A stretch of 64,000 nt of DNA from Actinopolymorpha sp. NPDC004070 (GCF_040610475.1 NZ_JBEXMJ010000004.1:310001-374000); one strand, 5' to 3'; shown: positions 25,982 to 35,401, numbered from the stretch's first letter. Made by a program: numbers and translations. The notes: generated by a model from the letters alone, not told the origin.

Positions 25982-28900
25982 TCACTCCCAGAAGACGCGC
26001 TCGACCACGGAGCGGGCATGCCGGGTGATCCGGCGGTAGTCCTCGAGGAACAGCCCGGACTCCTGCGGCCCGTAGCCGAGCAGCCGCGACACCGCGGCGA
26101 GCTCTGCCGGGTCGCGGGGCAGGGAGTCCGAGCGGCGGTCGCGCACCAGCATCATCGCGTTGCGGGCGCGGGTCGCGAGCCGCCAGGCGGCGAGCAGGTC
26201 GTCGGCGTCCTCGCGAGCCAGCAGTCCGGCGTCGGCGGCCGCCTCCAGCGCCCGCACGGTGCGGGTGGTGCGCAGCCCCGGCACCTCCGCACCGTGGCGC
26301 AGCTGCAACAGCTGGACGGTCCACTCCACGTCGGCCAGGCCGCCCCGGCCGAGCTTGGTGTGCGTCGTCGGGTCCGCTCCGCGGGGCAGGCGCTCGGCGT
26401 CCACCCGGGCCTTGATCCGGCGGATCTCCCGCTCGTCGTCGCCGGTGAGCCCGGCATCCGGCCAGCGGAGCCCGTCCACGAGCTCCATGAACCTCCTGCG
26501 CAGTCCGCGGTCGCCGCACACCGACTCGGCCCGCAGCAGAGCCTGCGCTTCCCACACGTGCGACCAGCGCGCGTAGTAGGAGGTGTACGACGCGAGCGTG
26601 CGGATGAGCGGGCCCTGACGTCCCTCCGGGCGCAGGTCGGCGTCCACCCCGACGGGCGGGTCGGGTGCGGGCGCGGCGAGCAGCCGCCGGAGCTCGCTGA
26701 CCACCGCGGTGGCCGCGTCGGCGGCCTCCTTCTCGTCCGCGCCGTCGTAGGGCTCGTGCACGAAGATCACGTCGGCGTCGCTGCCGTAGCTCATCTCGTG
26801 GCCGCCGAACCTCCCCATCGCCACGACCGCCAGCCGGGTGGGGATGGTGGGCCGCCCCTGCGCGGCGACCGAACGCACCGCCGCGACCAGCCCTCCGCTG
26901 AGGGTGGCCGCCGCGATGTCGGTGAGCGCCTCGCCGACCGCGTCCACGTCGAGCATCTCCAGGACGTCCGCGGCCGCGACCCGCAACAGCTCCCGGCGCC
27001 GGATCGCCCGGACCGCGGCGGCGGCCGACGCCGGGTCGTCGTACCTCCCGGCGGCGGCGAGCATCTCGGTCTCCACCTGCTCTCGGGTGCGGGGGCGCAG
27101 CTCCCGGTCGTCGCCGAACATCGCCACCGCTTCCGGCGCGCGCCGCAGCAGGCCGACGACGAACTTGCTGGAGGCCAGCACCCTGGCCATGCGTTCGGCG
27201 GTGACGCCCTCGTCGCGCAACAGCCGCAGGTACCACGGCGTGGACCCGAGCTCCTCCGACACCTGACGGAAGGCCAGCAGTCCGCCGTCGGGGTCGGGGG
27301 CGTCGGCAAACCACTCCAGCATCACCGGCAGCAGCGTGCGCTGGATGGACGCCCGCCGGGAGACCCCGGCCACCAGCGCCTCGATGTGCCGCAGCGCCGC
27401 CGCGGAGTCGATGTAGCCGAGCGCGGTGAGCCGGGCCCGGGCGGCGTCCGGAGTCAGCCGCGTCTCCGCGGTCGGGATACGCGCGACCGCCGCGAGCAGT
27501 GGGCGGTAGAAGAGCTTCTCGTGCAGCCGGCGTACTTCCCGGACGTGCTTCTTCCACTCCTGGGTGAGCTCGTTGACCGGCTCCGCCCACATCCCCAGCG
27601 AGCGGCCGAGCGCACGCAGGTCCTGCTCGTCCTCGGGGAGCAGGTGCGTACGCCGCAGCCGGGACAGCTGGATCCGGTGCTCGAGCGTACGCAGGAAGCG
27701 GTACGCCTCCGCGAGCGCGGCGCCGTCGTCGCGGCCGACGTAGCCGCCCGCGGTGAGCGCGTCCAGCGCCCGCAGGGTCGACGGGCGGCGCAGCGACGGG
27801 TCGGAGCGGCCGTGCACCAGCTGCAGCAACTGCACCGCGAACTCCACGTCGCGCAGCCCGCCCGGACCCAGCTTGAGCTGCCTGTCCAGCTGAGCGGCCG
27901 GAATGTGGTCGACCACCCTGCGCCGCATGGCCTGCACGTCGGCGACGAAACCGTCGCGTTCGGCAGCGCGCCACACGAGTGGGTCGATGACCTCCAGGAA
28001 GCGGGCGCCGAGCTCGTGGTCCCCGGCCACGGTACGGGCCTTGAGCAGCGCCTGGAACTCCCAGGTCTTCGCCCAGCGCTGGTAGTAGGCGTCGTAGCTC
28101 GCCACCGAGCGGACCAGCGGACCCGCGTTGCCCTCGGGCCGCAGTCCGGCGTCGACCGGCCACAGGGTGCCCTCGCCGCTGTGTTCGGAGCAGATCCGGA
28201 TCACCTGCGTGGCGAGCTGGGTCGCCGTCCGGGTCGCGTCGCCCTCCCCTGTCCGCTCAGCCCGCTCGGCCTGCTCGGGCTGTTCGGCCGGCTCGGCGAC
28301 GAAGAGAACGTCCACGTCGCTGACGTAGTTGAGCTCCCGCGCTCCGGTCTTGCCCATCCCGATGATCGCCAGCCGGCACGGTGTGGCGTTTCGCGGCAGC
28401 CTGGCCCGGGCCAGGGCGAGCGAGGCCTCCAGCGCGGCGGCGGCGAGGTCGGCGAGCTCGGCGGCCGCGTCGTCCACCCGTATCTCGTTGCCGAGGTCGC
28501 GGACGGCGAGCCGGAGCAGCAGGCGGTGGTAGGCCACCCGCAGGGCGTCAGCGGCTCCGGGGCCGCCGTCGGCGGCGACGGGCACCTCCGCCGCGGGGTC
28601 CGCGCCCACCGCGGAGAGCAGGCTTGCGCGCAGCGCCCTGGTCGTGGGCCGGGTGGTGGACAGGTGCGGGTCGGCGAGGTCGCGCCAGTGCTCGGGGTGC
28701 CGGATCAGGTGCTCGGCCAGCCCCGTGCTCGCACCCAGGAGCCGCATCAGCCGGCGCCGGAGCGTCTCGTCGTCCACGAGCGCGGCGACCAGTCCGGGCC
28801 CCTCGCGTTCGTCGTCCACCAGGTCGGCCAGGAACCCCACCGCCTGGTCCGGGTCGGCGGCCGCTCCGGTCGCGTCCAGCGCAGGGATCAGAGCGGCCGG

Positions 28901-29008
28901 GAGCTCACCGATGCGGCGGAGGGCCGCCTCCGGCTCGGCGAATCCCCACCGCACCAGTTGGCCCTCGCCGGGAAGCCGGGCCTCGTCAGGAGTTCGCAGC
29001 TCCGTCAA
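25982..29008 (-). CDS. glnE: Bifunctional glutamine synthetase adenylyltransferase/deadenylase
   Basis: Large two-headed nucleotidyltransferase of 1008 aa. The N-terminal half carries the adenylyl-removing domain (motif YVSDVDVLFV, about residue 230) and the C-terminal half the adenylylating domain (YGSDADVIFV, about residue 745), each followed by an all-helical GlnD/PII-uridylyltransferase-type domain. It adds or removes AMP on the GlnA tyrosine, here Y402. The start is a TTG at 29008 with TGAGG upstream, 6 bp after glnA2, so the two are co-transcribed. The glnA2-glnE order matches Mycobacterium, where glnA lies on the other side; here glnA is 13 kb away. Confidence 0.96.
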   Translation of the reverse strand: MTELRTPDEARLPGEGQLVRWGFAEPEAALRRIGELPAALIPALDATGAAADPDQAVGFLADLVDDEREGPGLVAALVDDETLRRRLMRLLGASTGLAEHLIRHPEHWRDLADPHLSTTRPTTRALRASLLSAVGADPAAEVPVAADGGPGAADALRVAYHRLLLRLAVRDLGNEIRVDDAAAELADLAAAALEASLALARARLPRNATPCRLAIIGMGKTGARELNYVSDVDVLFVAEPAEQPEQAERAERTGEGDATRTATQLATQVIRICSEHSGEGTLWPVDAGLRPEGNAGPLVRSVASYDAYYQRWAKTWEFQALLKARTVAGDHELGARFLEVIDPLVWRAAERDGFVADVQAMRRRVVDHIPAAQLDRQLKLGPGGLRDVEFAVQLLQLVHGRSDPSLRRPSTLRALDALTAGGYVGRDDGAALAEAYRFLRTLEHRIQLSRLRRTHLLPEDEQDLRALGRSLGMWAEPVNELTQEWKKHVREVRRLHEKLFYRPLLAAVARIPTAETRLTPDAARARLTALGYIDSAAALRHIEALVAGVSRRASIQRTLLPVMLEWFADAPDPDGGLLAFRQVSEELGSTPWYLRLLRDEGVTAERMARVLASSKFVVGLLRRAPEAVAMFGDDRELRPRTREQVETEMLAAAGRYDDPASAAAAVRAIRRRELLRVAAADVLEMLDVDAVGEALTDIAAATLSGGLVAAVRSVAAQGRPTIPTRLAVVAMGRFGGHEMSYGSDADVIFVHEPYDGADEKEAADAATAVVSELRRLLAAPAPDPPVGVDADLRPEGRQGPLIRTLASYTSYYARWSHVWEAQALLRAESVCGDRGLRRRFMELVDGLRWPDAGLTGDDEREIRRIKARVDAERLPRGADPTTHTKLGRGGLADVEWTVQLLQLRHGAEVPGLRTTRTVRALEAAADAGLLAREDADDLLAAWRLATRARNAMMLVRDRRSDSLPRDPAELAAVSRLLGYGPQESGLFLEDYRRITRHARSVVERVFWE

Positions 29009-29014
29009 GGTGCC

Positions 29015-30352
29015 TCAGATCACCGGGAGGAGCCGGTCGCGCTCGAACGCCGTCACCTGCTGGCGGTACTCCTCCCACTCGGCCTTCTTGTTACGCAGGA
29101 AGAAGTCGAAGACGTGCTCGCCCAGCGTCTCGGCAACCAGCTCGCTGTTCTCCATGGTGCGGATGGCCTCGTCCAGGCTCTGGGGCAGCGGGTCGATGCC
29201 CATCGCCCGGCGTTCGCCCTCGGTGAGCGACCACACGTCGTCCTCGGCCTCCGCCGGCAGCTCGTACCCCTCCTCGACGCCCTTCAGCCCGGCCGACAGC
29301 AGGACGGCGTAGGCGAGGTAGGGGTTGGCCGCGGAGTCCAGCGAACGGAACTCGATCCGGGTCGACTGTCCCTTGTCCGGCTTGTACATCGGCACCCGGA
29401 CCAGCGCCGAGCGGTTGTTGTGGCCCCAGCAGACGTAGGCCGGCGCCTCACCGCCGCCCCACAGCCGCTTGTAGGAGTTGACCCACTGATTGGTGACCGC
29501 GGTGATCTCGCCGGCGTGGCGGAGCAGTCCGGCGATGAAGGACCGCGCGACCTTGGACAGGTGGTATTCCGCGCCCGACTCGAAGAATGCGTTGCGGTCG
29601 CCCTCGAACAACGACATGTGCGTGTGCATGCCCGACCCCGCCCACTGCGTGAACGGCTTCGGCATGAACGACGCGTAGATGCCCTGGCCGAGCGCGACCT
29701 CCTTGACCACCACCCGGAAGGTCATGATGTTGTCGGCGGTCGCCAGCGCGTCGGCGTAGCGCAGGTCGATCTCCTGCTGCCCGGGAGCGCCCTCGTGGTG
29801 GCTGAACTCCACCGAGATGCCCATCGCCTCGAGCATGGTGATCGCCTCGCGGCGGAAGTCCTGGCTCATGCCGTGGGCGGTGTGGTCGAAGTAGCCGCTG
29901 CGGTCGACCGGCGACGGCACCCGGCCCTTCTCCGGCGGGTCCTTGAAGACGAAGAACTCGATCTCGGGGTGGGTGTAGAAGGTGAAGCCCAGCTCGGCGG
30001 CCCGGCTCAGCGTGCGCTTGAGCACGAAGCGCGGGTCGGCGTACGACGGCGACCCGTCGGGCATCTGGATGTCGCAGAACATCCGTGCCGTCGCCGGGGA
30101 GTTGCCCCGCCAGGGCAGGATCTGGAACGTCGACGGGTCGGGCCGGGCCACCATGTCGGCCTCGTAGACCCGGGCAAAGCCCTCGATCGCCGAGCCGTCG
30201 AAGCCGATCCCCTCCGCGAACGCCCCCTCCAGCTCCGCCGGCGCGATCGCGACCGACTTGAGGAAGCCGAGCACGTCGGTGAACCACAGTCGGACGAACC
30301 GCACGTCTCGCTCCTCGAGCGTGCGGAGTACGAACTCTTGCTGTTTGTCCAC
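29015..30352 (-). CDS. glnA2: Glutamine synthetase-like GlnA2 (possibly gamma-glutamylpolyamine synthetase)
   Basis: Type I glutamine synthetase fold of 445 aa with FDGSAIEGFARV, the ATP region MPKPFTQWAGSGMHTHMSL and RIEFRSLDSAANPYLAYA. The loop that carries the adenylylated Tyr in GlnA here reads DDVWSLTEGE, with no tyrosine, so GlnE should not control it. In Streptomyces coelicolor the GlnA2 protein is a gamma-glutamylpolyamine synthetase; whether this one is the same cannot be read from motifs alone. GTG start at 30352. It is the first gene of the glnA2-glnE pair and divergent from nadE. Confidence 0.93.
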   Translation of the reverse strand: MDKQQEFVLRTLEERDVRFVRLWFTDVLGFLKSVAIAPAELEGAFAEGIGFDGSAIEGFARVYEADMVARPDPSTFQILPWRGNSPATARMFCDIQMPDGSPSYADPRFVLKRTLSRAAELGFTFYTHPEIEFFVFKDPPEKGRVPSPVDRSGYFDHTAHGMSQDFRREAITMLEAMGISVEFSHHEGAPGQQEIDLRYADALATADNIMTFRVVVKEVALGQGIYASFMPKPFTQWAGSGMHTHMSLFEGDRNAFFESGAEYHLSKVARSFIAGLLRHAGEITAVTNQWVNSYKRLWGGGEAPAYVCWGHNNRSALVRVPMYKPDKGQSTRIEFRSLDSAANPYLAYAVLLSAGLKGVEEGYELPAEAEDDVWSLTEGERRAMGIDPLPQSLDEAIRTMENSELVAETLGEHVFDFFLRNKKAEWEEYRQQVTAFERDRLLPVI

Positions 30353-30482
30353 TGGTCACATCTCCGCTCGGATTGCGGGGTGCCGGCCACCACCGGATCG
30401 CTGTTAGCACGTTACCGCCTGGCGCCGGGCGGTACCGTGCGAGGCCGCACCGGCTGGGTCGGTCAGATCACCTCGCACCCAT

Positions 30483-30488
30483 TACGCT
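30483..30488 (+). promoter_or_regulatory. -10 element of leaderless nadE promoter
   Basis: TACGCT followed by six bases and the GTG at 30495. Confidence 0.55.
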
Positions 30489-30494
30489 GCGAAC

Positions 30495-32300
30495 GTGGCA
30501 CAAATCCGTCTCGCGCTCGCGCAGCTCAACGTCACCGTCGGGGACATCGCGGGCAACGCCGAGGCCATCCAGAGGTGGGCACAGCACGCCGCCGACCGCG
30601 GTGCCCACGTGGTCGCGTTCCCCGAGACCGCTCTGACCGGCTACCCCGTCGAGGACCTCGCCCTGCGGTCGTCGTTCGTGGAGGCCAGCCGGAACGCCGT
30701 GGAGGAGCTGGCCGGCAAGCTCGCCGCGGCCGGGCTCGGCAACCTCGTGGTCGTGTGCGGTTACCTCGACCGGGCCGAGGACGGCTTCGAACGCATCGGT
30801 CGGCCGAAGGGGTCGCCGCAGAACGCCGCCGCCGTCATCCACCGGGGCCGGATCGTCGCCCGCGCCGTCAAGCACCATCTGCCCAACTACGGCGTGTTCG
30901 ACGAGTTCCGCTACTTCGTCCCGGGTGACAGCCTGCAGGTGGTAACCGTGCACGGCGTCGACATCGCGGTGACGATCTGTGAGGACCTCTGGCAGGAGGG
31001 CGGGCCGGTCCGCGCGGCGCGGGCCGCCGGTGCCGGGCTGCTGCTGACCGTCAACGCCTCGCCGTACGAGCTGGCCAAGGACGACGACCGCCTCAACCTC
31101 GTCACCCGCCGGGCCCGCGAGGCCATGTGCCCGCTCGCCTACGTCAACATGGTCGGCGGCCAGGACGAGCTGGTCTTCGACGGGGACTCCCTCGTCGTCG
31201 ACGAGACGGGCACGGTCCTCACCCGCGCGCCGCAGTTCACCGAGGGCCTGCTGACCGTCGACCTGGACCTCGCGACCACCACCCGGGGTGCCGACGAGTA
31301 CGCCGGGATCCGGATCGAGCGCACGGTGGTGAGCGACACCCCGCTGCCCGGCTACGAGGCGAGCCCGTCCGGCGAGGCGCCGAGGCTGGACGAGGAGGCC
31401 GAGATCTACACGGCCATCGTCACCGGCCTGCGCGACTACATCCACAAGAACGGCTACGAGAGCGTCGTCCTCGGCCTGTCCGGCGGTATCGACTCCGCAC
31501 TCGCGGCGACGATCGCCTGCGACGCCCTCGGCCCGGAGAACGTCTACGGGGTCTCCAACCCCAGCCGCTTCTCCAGCGAGCACTCTCGCGACGACGCCGC
31601 CGACCTCGCCGCCCGCACCGGCCTCAACTACCGCGTCATCCCGATCGAGCCGATGGTGTCCGCGTTCGCCGACAACATCGAGCTGACCGGGATCGCGCAG
31701 GAGAACCTCCAGGCCCGCATCCGCGGCATGATCTGGATGGGGATCGCCAACGAGGAGGGCCACCTGACCATCGCCACCGGCAACAAGAGCGAGCTGGCGG
31801 TGGGCTACTCCACGATGTACGGCGACGCGGTGGGCGCGTTCGCGCCGCTGAAGGACGTGCCGAAAACCCGTGTCTGGGCACTCGCCCGCTGGCGCAACCA
31901 GGCGGCCGTCGACCTCGGTGAGACCCCGCCGATCCCGGAGAACTCCATCACCAAGGAGCCCTCGGCCGAGCTGCGCCCGGGCCAGCGCGACGCCGACTCC
32001 CTGCCGCCGTACGACCTGCTCGACCAGATCCTGGAGGACTACGTCGAGGAGGACGCCGGCGCCGCCGACATCGTGGCCGCGGGCTTCGACCCCGACCTCG
32101 TCGAGCGCATCATCCGGATGGTGGACGCTGCGGAGTTCAAGCGCCGGCAGTACCCCCCGGGCCCGAAGATCACGTTCAAGGCGTTCGGCCGCGACCGGCG
32201 ACTGCCGATCACCAACGGCTGGCGGGAGGCGGTCGTCGCGGGCCACCATCCGCAGGCGCCCGAACGCACCGCTCCGCCCGGCGAGGGTCCGCGGACGTAG
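30495..32300 (+). CDS. nadE: Glutamine-dependent NAD+ synthetase
   Basis: Two-domain enzyme of 601 aa. The N-terminal nitrilase-type glutaminase (about 1-275) shows the triad E44 (FPETALTGYP), K126 (VKHHLPNYG) and C162 (TICEDLW). The C-terminal NAD synthase (about 300-575) shows the ATP loop LSGGIDSALAA and the conserved ATGNKSELAVGYST. It amidates nicotinate adenine dinucleotide with ammonia channelled from glutamine, so it is a consumer of the glnA product. Two-domain NadE is the normal form in actinobacteria. Divergent from glnA2; the next gene follows after 3 bp. Confidence 0.97.
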   Translation: MAQIRLALAQLNVTVGDIAGNAEAIQRWAQHAADRGAHVVAFPETALTGYPVEDLALRSSFVEASRNAVEELAGKLAAAGLGNLVVVCGYLDRAEDGFERIGRPKGSPQNAAAVIHRGRIVARAVKHHLPNYGVFDEFRYFVPGDSLQVVTVHGVDIAVTICEDLWQEGGPVRAARAAGAGLLLTVNASPYELAKDDDRLNLVTRRAREAMCPLAYVNMVGGQDELVFDGDSLVVDETGTVLTRAPQFTEGLLTVDLDLATTTRGADEYAGIRIERTVVSDTPLPGYEASPSGEAPRLDEEAEIYTAIVTGLRDYIHKNGYESVVLGLSGGIDSALAATIACDALGPENVYGVSNPSRFSSEHSRDDAADLAARTGLNYRVIPIEPMVSAFADNIELTGIAQENLQARIRGMIWMGIANEEGHLTIATGNKSELAVGYSTMYGDAVGAFAPLKDVPKTRVWALARWRNQAAVDLGETPPIPENSITKEPSAELRPGQRDADSLPPYDLLDQILEDYVEEDAGAADIVAAGFDPDLVERIIRMVDAAEFKRRQYPPGPKITFKAFGRDRRLPITNGWREAVVAGHHPQAPERTAPPGEGPRT

Positions 32301-32303
32301 GTC

Positions 32304-33269
32304 GTGTCGACCCGGGACGTCACCGAGGTCCGCGGTCCCGGCACCCGCGGCGGCTCATCCGCATCGGGCGGTGAGGTCCGCTCGGTGGGCCTGGTGCTCG
32401 GCAGCGCGGTGTCGCTGCAGGTGGGCGCGGCGTTCGCGGTGGTCCTGCTCGGGCGGGTCGGCCCGGTCGGTGCGGTCACGCTGCGGATGGTCCTCGCTGC
32501 CGCCATCGTCTGGGCGCTGGTACGGCCCCGGCTGCGGCACTTCGCCCGGCGCGACCTGCTCGTCGGCGTCGCGTTCGGCGTGGTCCTGGTGCTGATGAAC
32601 ACCTGCTTCTACTCGGCGGTGGCCCGGCTGCCGCTCGGGGCAGCGGTGACCATCGAGTTCCTCGGCCCGCTCGGCCTGGCGGTGGCGACGTCGCGGCGGA
32701 TGCGGGACCTGATCTGGGTCGGGCTGGCCGGCGCCGGGGTGTTCCTGCTGGGCGAGACCGGGTTCGAGCCGCTGGACCCGACAGGTGTCGCGTTCGCGCT
32801 CGGCGCGGGAGTGTGCTGGGCGGGCTACATCCTGCTCGGCGCACAGGCCGGCCGGCGCCTCGGCGGTACGAACGCCCTGGCGGTTGCCCTCGCCGTCGCC
32901 AGCGCCGCGATCGTGCCGGCGGCCGCGATCACCTCCGGTCCCGATCTCGTGCGGCCGGGTACGCTCCTGCTCGGGCTCGGAGTCGCCGTCCTGTCCTCGG
33001 CGCTGCCGTACTCCCTGGAGCTGGCCGCGCTGCGCCGGATCCCGCCGAGGACGTTCGGGGTACTGATGAGCCTGGAGCCGGTGGTGGCAGCACTTGTCGG
33101 CTTCGTCGTCCTGCGGCAGCGGCTCACCGGCTGGCAGTTCCTCGCGATCGCCCTGGTGGTCCTCGCCAGCGTCGGCGTCACCCGGGCCGGGCCGGCGTCG
33201 GCGGCGACCAGCACCGCCGAACCCGTTCCGAACGTGTCCAGCCCAGCCCCGAGGAGGTCGAAGCCGTGA
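32304..33269 (+). CDS. EamA-family (DMT) membrane exporter
   Basis: Integral membrane protein of 321 aa with about ten transmembrane helices in two EamA repeats (about 40-150 and 175-300). The second repeat contains the typical VLMSLEPVVAALVGFVVLRQRLTGWQ region, cited only in part here as LMSLEPVVAAL. It is RhtA-like, and such proteins export amino acids or related metabolites. GTG start 3 bp after nadE, and its stop overlaps the start of the zinc-ribbon gene, so nadE, this gene and the next form one transcript. Substrate unknown. Confidence 0.87.
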   Translation: MSTRDVTEVRGPGTRGGSSASGGEVRSVGLVLGSAVSLQVGAAFAVVLLGRVGPVGAVTLRMVLAAAIVWALVRPRLRHFARRDLLVGVAFGVVLVLMNTCFYSAVARLPLGAAVTIEFLGPLGLAVATSRRMRDLIWVGLAGAGVFLLGETGFEPLDPTGVAFALGAGVCWAGYILLGAQAGRRLGGTNALAVALAVASAAIVPAAAITSGPDLVRPGTLLLGLGVAVLSSALPYSLELAALRRIPPRTFGVLMSLEPVVAALVGFVVLRQRLTGWQFLAIALVVLASVGVTRAGPASAATSTAEPVPNVSSPAPRRSKP

Positions 33270-33454
33270 CGGAGGTACCGGAGTGCGCGGCCGTGCGCGT
33301 GGTGTGCCCACGCTGCGCGGGCACGGGCGTGGTCATGGCCGAACGCTCGGCGGTCGAGCTGCACGGCGACCGGACCGGGAGCGGGCTGGTCCGCCGGCCC
33401 TGCGGCACCTGCGACGGCGAACTCTGGCTGCCCGGCGTGGCGGGCTTCGCCTGA
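33266..33454 (+). CDS. Small zinc-ribbon protein
   Basis: Protein of 62 aa with two CxxC knuckles (CPRCAGTG near residue 14 and CGTC near residue 46), the DnaJ-like zinc-ribbon pattern. GTG start overlaps the stop of the EamA gene by 4 bp and has GAGGAGG upstream. No relative of known function is recognised. Translational coupling to the exporter suggests shared expression, not necessarily shared function. Confidence 0.75.
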   Translation: MTEVPECAAVRVVCPRCAGTGVVMAERSAVELHGDRTGSGLVRRPCGTCDGELWLPGVAGFA

Positions 33455-33460
33455 GCGCCT

Positions 33461-34477
33461 TCATCGCTCGCTCCGCAGCCTGAGGATGTACGCCGCGGTC
33501 AGCGCGACGACCCGGTCCTCGTCGTCTGACAGCTCCGCCAGGGCACGTGCGGCCGCCTCCCCCGGAATCTCCGCGAGCGCCTGCGTCAGCCGCTGACGGG
33601 CCGGCGAACCGGCGCCACTCCGGGCGAGGCGGTCGGCGAGCCGGGCGACGATCGGCTCGGCCCGCGCCGGATCACTCGCCAGCGCGCTCAGCGCATCGGC
33701 CGCGCCGACGTCGTTCACCTCCTCGACGATCATGTCGACGAGCGTCGGGACCGCGTCGGCCACTCCGCGAGCCCCGAGCGCCAGGGCCGCGCTCCGGCGG
33801 ACCACGAGGTCGGCGTCGGTGAGCGCGTCTCTCAGCAGTGCGGTCGCCTCGGCGTTCGGGAGCTCGGTGATGGAGTCGACCGCCCGCTTTCGCACCTCCG
33901 CTGCCGGTGAACGGAGGCCCTCGGCCAGCAGCGCCAGCCCCCGGTCGGCCCCGCCCTCGCCGGACCGGGCGAGCGCCCATCGAAGGGCCCCGGCGACGAT
34001 CGGGTCGGACTCGCTCAGCGTGGCCTCGACGAGGGCCTCCACCGGCACCGGAACCTCTCCGGCCGAGGACAGCGCCGCGCGCTGCCGCTTCCCGGCGCTG
34101 TCGGATCCCAGCCCCTGCAGGAGTGCGACGATGTGGAGTACGTCCTCCCAGTCGGCGGGGTCCGTGGCGCCGATCCGCCGGAGCCGCGTGAGCAGCTCCA
34201 TCTCGGCGGCGATGCGTTCCCGCGTACGGCGGACGAGGTCGTCGACCAGCTCGCCCGGCCGGAAGCCGGGATCGTCCAGTGCCCGGCCGACCTCGCGCAG
34301 CGACAGTCCCAGCGAGCGCAAGATCTCGACATGGAGGATTCGCCGGATGTCCTCCCAGGAGTACTCCCGGTAGCCGGCATCGGTCCGGCCCGTCGGCCGC
34401 ACCAGGCCGCGCGACTCGTAGTGCCGGAGCATGCGGGCGCTGACCCCCGATCGCCGGGCCACGTCACCGATCAACAC
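33461..34477 (-). CDS. MerR-type regulator fused to HEAT repeats
   Basis: Protein of 338 aa. Residues about 1-70 are a MerR winged helix (LIGDVARRSGVSARMLRHYE), followed by the MerR dimerisation helix. Residues about 130-335 are HEAT/PBS-lyase-like helical repeats (EVRKRAVDSI, VVRRSAALAL). Start GTG at 34477 because AGGAGG lies 9 bp upstream; the longer frame has no ribosome site. The HEAT domain replaces the usual effector domain. It is downstream of the HEAT gene at 34679 and probably in its operon. The MerR-type promoter at 35419-35452 is a likely target, giving autoregulation. Confidence 0.85.
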   Translation of the reverse strand: MLIGDVARRSGVSARMLRHYESRGLVRPTGRTDAGYREYSWEDIRRILHVEILRSLGLSLREVGRALDDPGFRPGELVDDLVRRTRERIAAEMELLTRLRRIGATDPADWEDVLHIVALLQGLGSDSAGKRQRAALSSAGEVPVPVEALVEATLSESDPIVAGALRWALARSGEGGADRGLALLAEGLRSPAAEVRKRAVDSITELPNAEATALLRDALTDADLVVRRSAALALGARGVADAVPTLVDMIVEEVNDVGAADALSALASDPARAEPIVARLADRLARSGAGSPARQRLTQALAEIPGEAAARALAELSDDEDRVVALTAAYILRLRSER

Positions 34478-34538
34478 CGCTGCCACCCTCCTGGCCGCCA
34501 CTGCCCGTGGCTGTCGACTCCCCTGGCCCGCTGCTCCG

Positions 34539-34660
34539 GGCCGTCACTCCCCCTGGCCGTCACATCCCCCCTGGCCGTCACATCCCCCTTGGCCGTCACG
34601 TCCCCCTTGGTCCTCACGTCCCCCTTGGTCGTCACGTCCCCCTTGGCCGTCACATCCCCT
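34539..34660. repeat. 18-bp minisatellite between the two HEAT genes
   Basis: Seven tandem copies of a unit like GGCCGTCACATCCCCCTT. The five inner copies are exactly 18 bp (34555-34644); the outer two are 16 bp. On the minus strand the unit keeps one frame open and would encode repeats of TAKGDV. The array fills most of the spacer between the HEAT gene stop and the MerR-HEAT start. Confidence 0.85.
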
Positions 34661-34678
34661 GGCCGGCACTCTCGGTCC

Positions 34679-35401
34679 TCAGCCTTCCTCGCCGGCCGTG
34701 CCCAGGACCGCGACGCGCTTGGCCTCCTCGATCGCGAGCTCGAATCCGGCGTCCGGGTCGCACCACAGCCGCTCCGTGGCGATCGCGTGCTGCCGCACCC
34801 TGGCGTCCGAGGCCGTCATGGCGGCCCGCAGGGTCGGCATCATCCCCTCACCGAGCGCGATCAACGCCCGGCTGAGGCTCAGCTGCGTCTCCCGGTCCCC
34901 GCGCCCGAGCCGGGTCGCCAGCACCGTGGCCAGGTCGGCCTCCTCGCCCTCGGGGACGAGCGCGACCGCAGCCCTCCAGGCCGCGCGCGCCACCTCGTCG
35001 TCGGCGTCGGTCAGCAGACCCCGGGTGATCGCGGGCCATGCCCGGCGGTCCCCGATCTTGGACAGCGTGTGCAGTGCCTGGCTTCGTGCCTGCGGGCCCT
35101 CGGAACGGAGTTCGGCCACGAGCTTCGGCACCGTGAGCGACGGCGCGTGGCGGGTGAGCGCCCAGGTGAGCATCTCGCGTACGAGGAACTCGGGCTCGAC
35201 CCCGCACCGCTGGACCAGCGTGTCGACGAAGCAAGGGTCCGGGTTCGTGCCCACGGCCAGCGCCGCCTGCACCCGCACCGACGGGCCGGGGTGGGCCAGC
35301 GCCCGGAAGGCCCGCATCGCGTACGTGTCCTGTTCCGGCTGCCGTTGGAGTGGTTGCTCCTGCTGGTTGGACTCCTGCGCGGTCTCCTGCGGCATGGTCA
35401 T
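34679..35401 (-). CDS. HEAT-repeat protein
   Basis: Protein of 240 aa made of HEAT-like helical pairs from about residue 25 to 235 (PSVRVQAALAVG, EVARAAWRAAVAL, ARVRQHAIATERL). No catalytic motif. The ATG at 35401 is chosen because GGAGG lies 8 bp upstream; a GTG at 35410 abuts that site and an ATG at 35395 is also possible. It is the first gene of an operon with the MerR-HEAT regulator. HEAT proteins are scaffolds, so it may bind the regulator or a common partner. Function unknown. Confidence 0.83.
   Translation of the reverse strand: MTMPQETAQESNQQEQPLQRQPEQDTYAMRAFRALAHPGPSVRVQAALAVGTNPDPCFVDTLVQRCGVEPEFLVREMLTWALTRHAPSLTVPKLVAELRSEGPQARSQALHTLSKIGDRRAWPAITRGLLTDADDEVARAAWRAAVALVPEGEEADLATVLATRLGRGDRETQLSLSRALIALGEGMMPTLRAAMTASDARVRQHAIATERLWCDPDAGFELAIEEAKRVAVLGTAGEEG

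Noticed and set aside
25960..25988. 12-bp direct repeat CGAGCTCACTCC at the glnE stop
   Set aside because: Only two copies, one inside the coding end of glnE; no sign of function.
25376..30928. An 1850-codon open frame on the plus strand across glnE and glnA2
   Set aside because: It is the antisense shadow of glnE and glnA2 in very GC-rich DNA; it has no protein-like composition or motif.
34471..34653. 60-codon minus-strand ORF with TAKGDV repeats
   Set aside because: It is created by the minisatellite, has no ribosome site and ends across the MerR-HEAT ribosome site. Kept only as an open question in the findings.
34539..34660. Possible CRISPR array
   Set aside because: Units are 18 bp head to tail with no unique spacers; a minisatellite.
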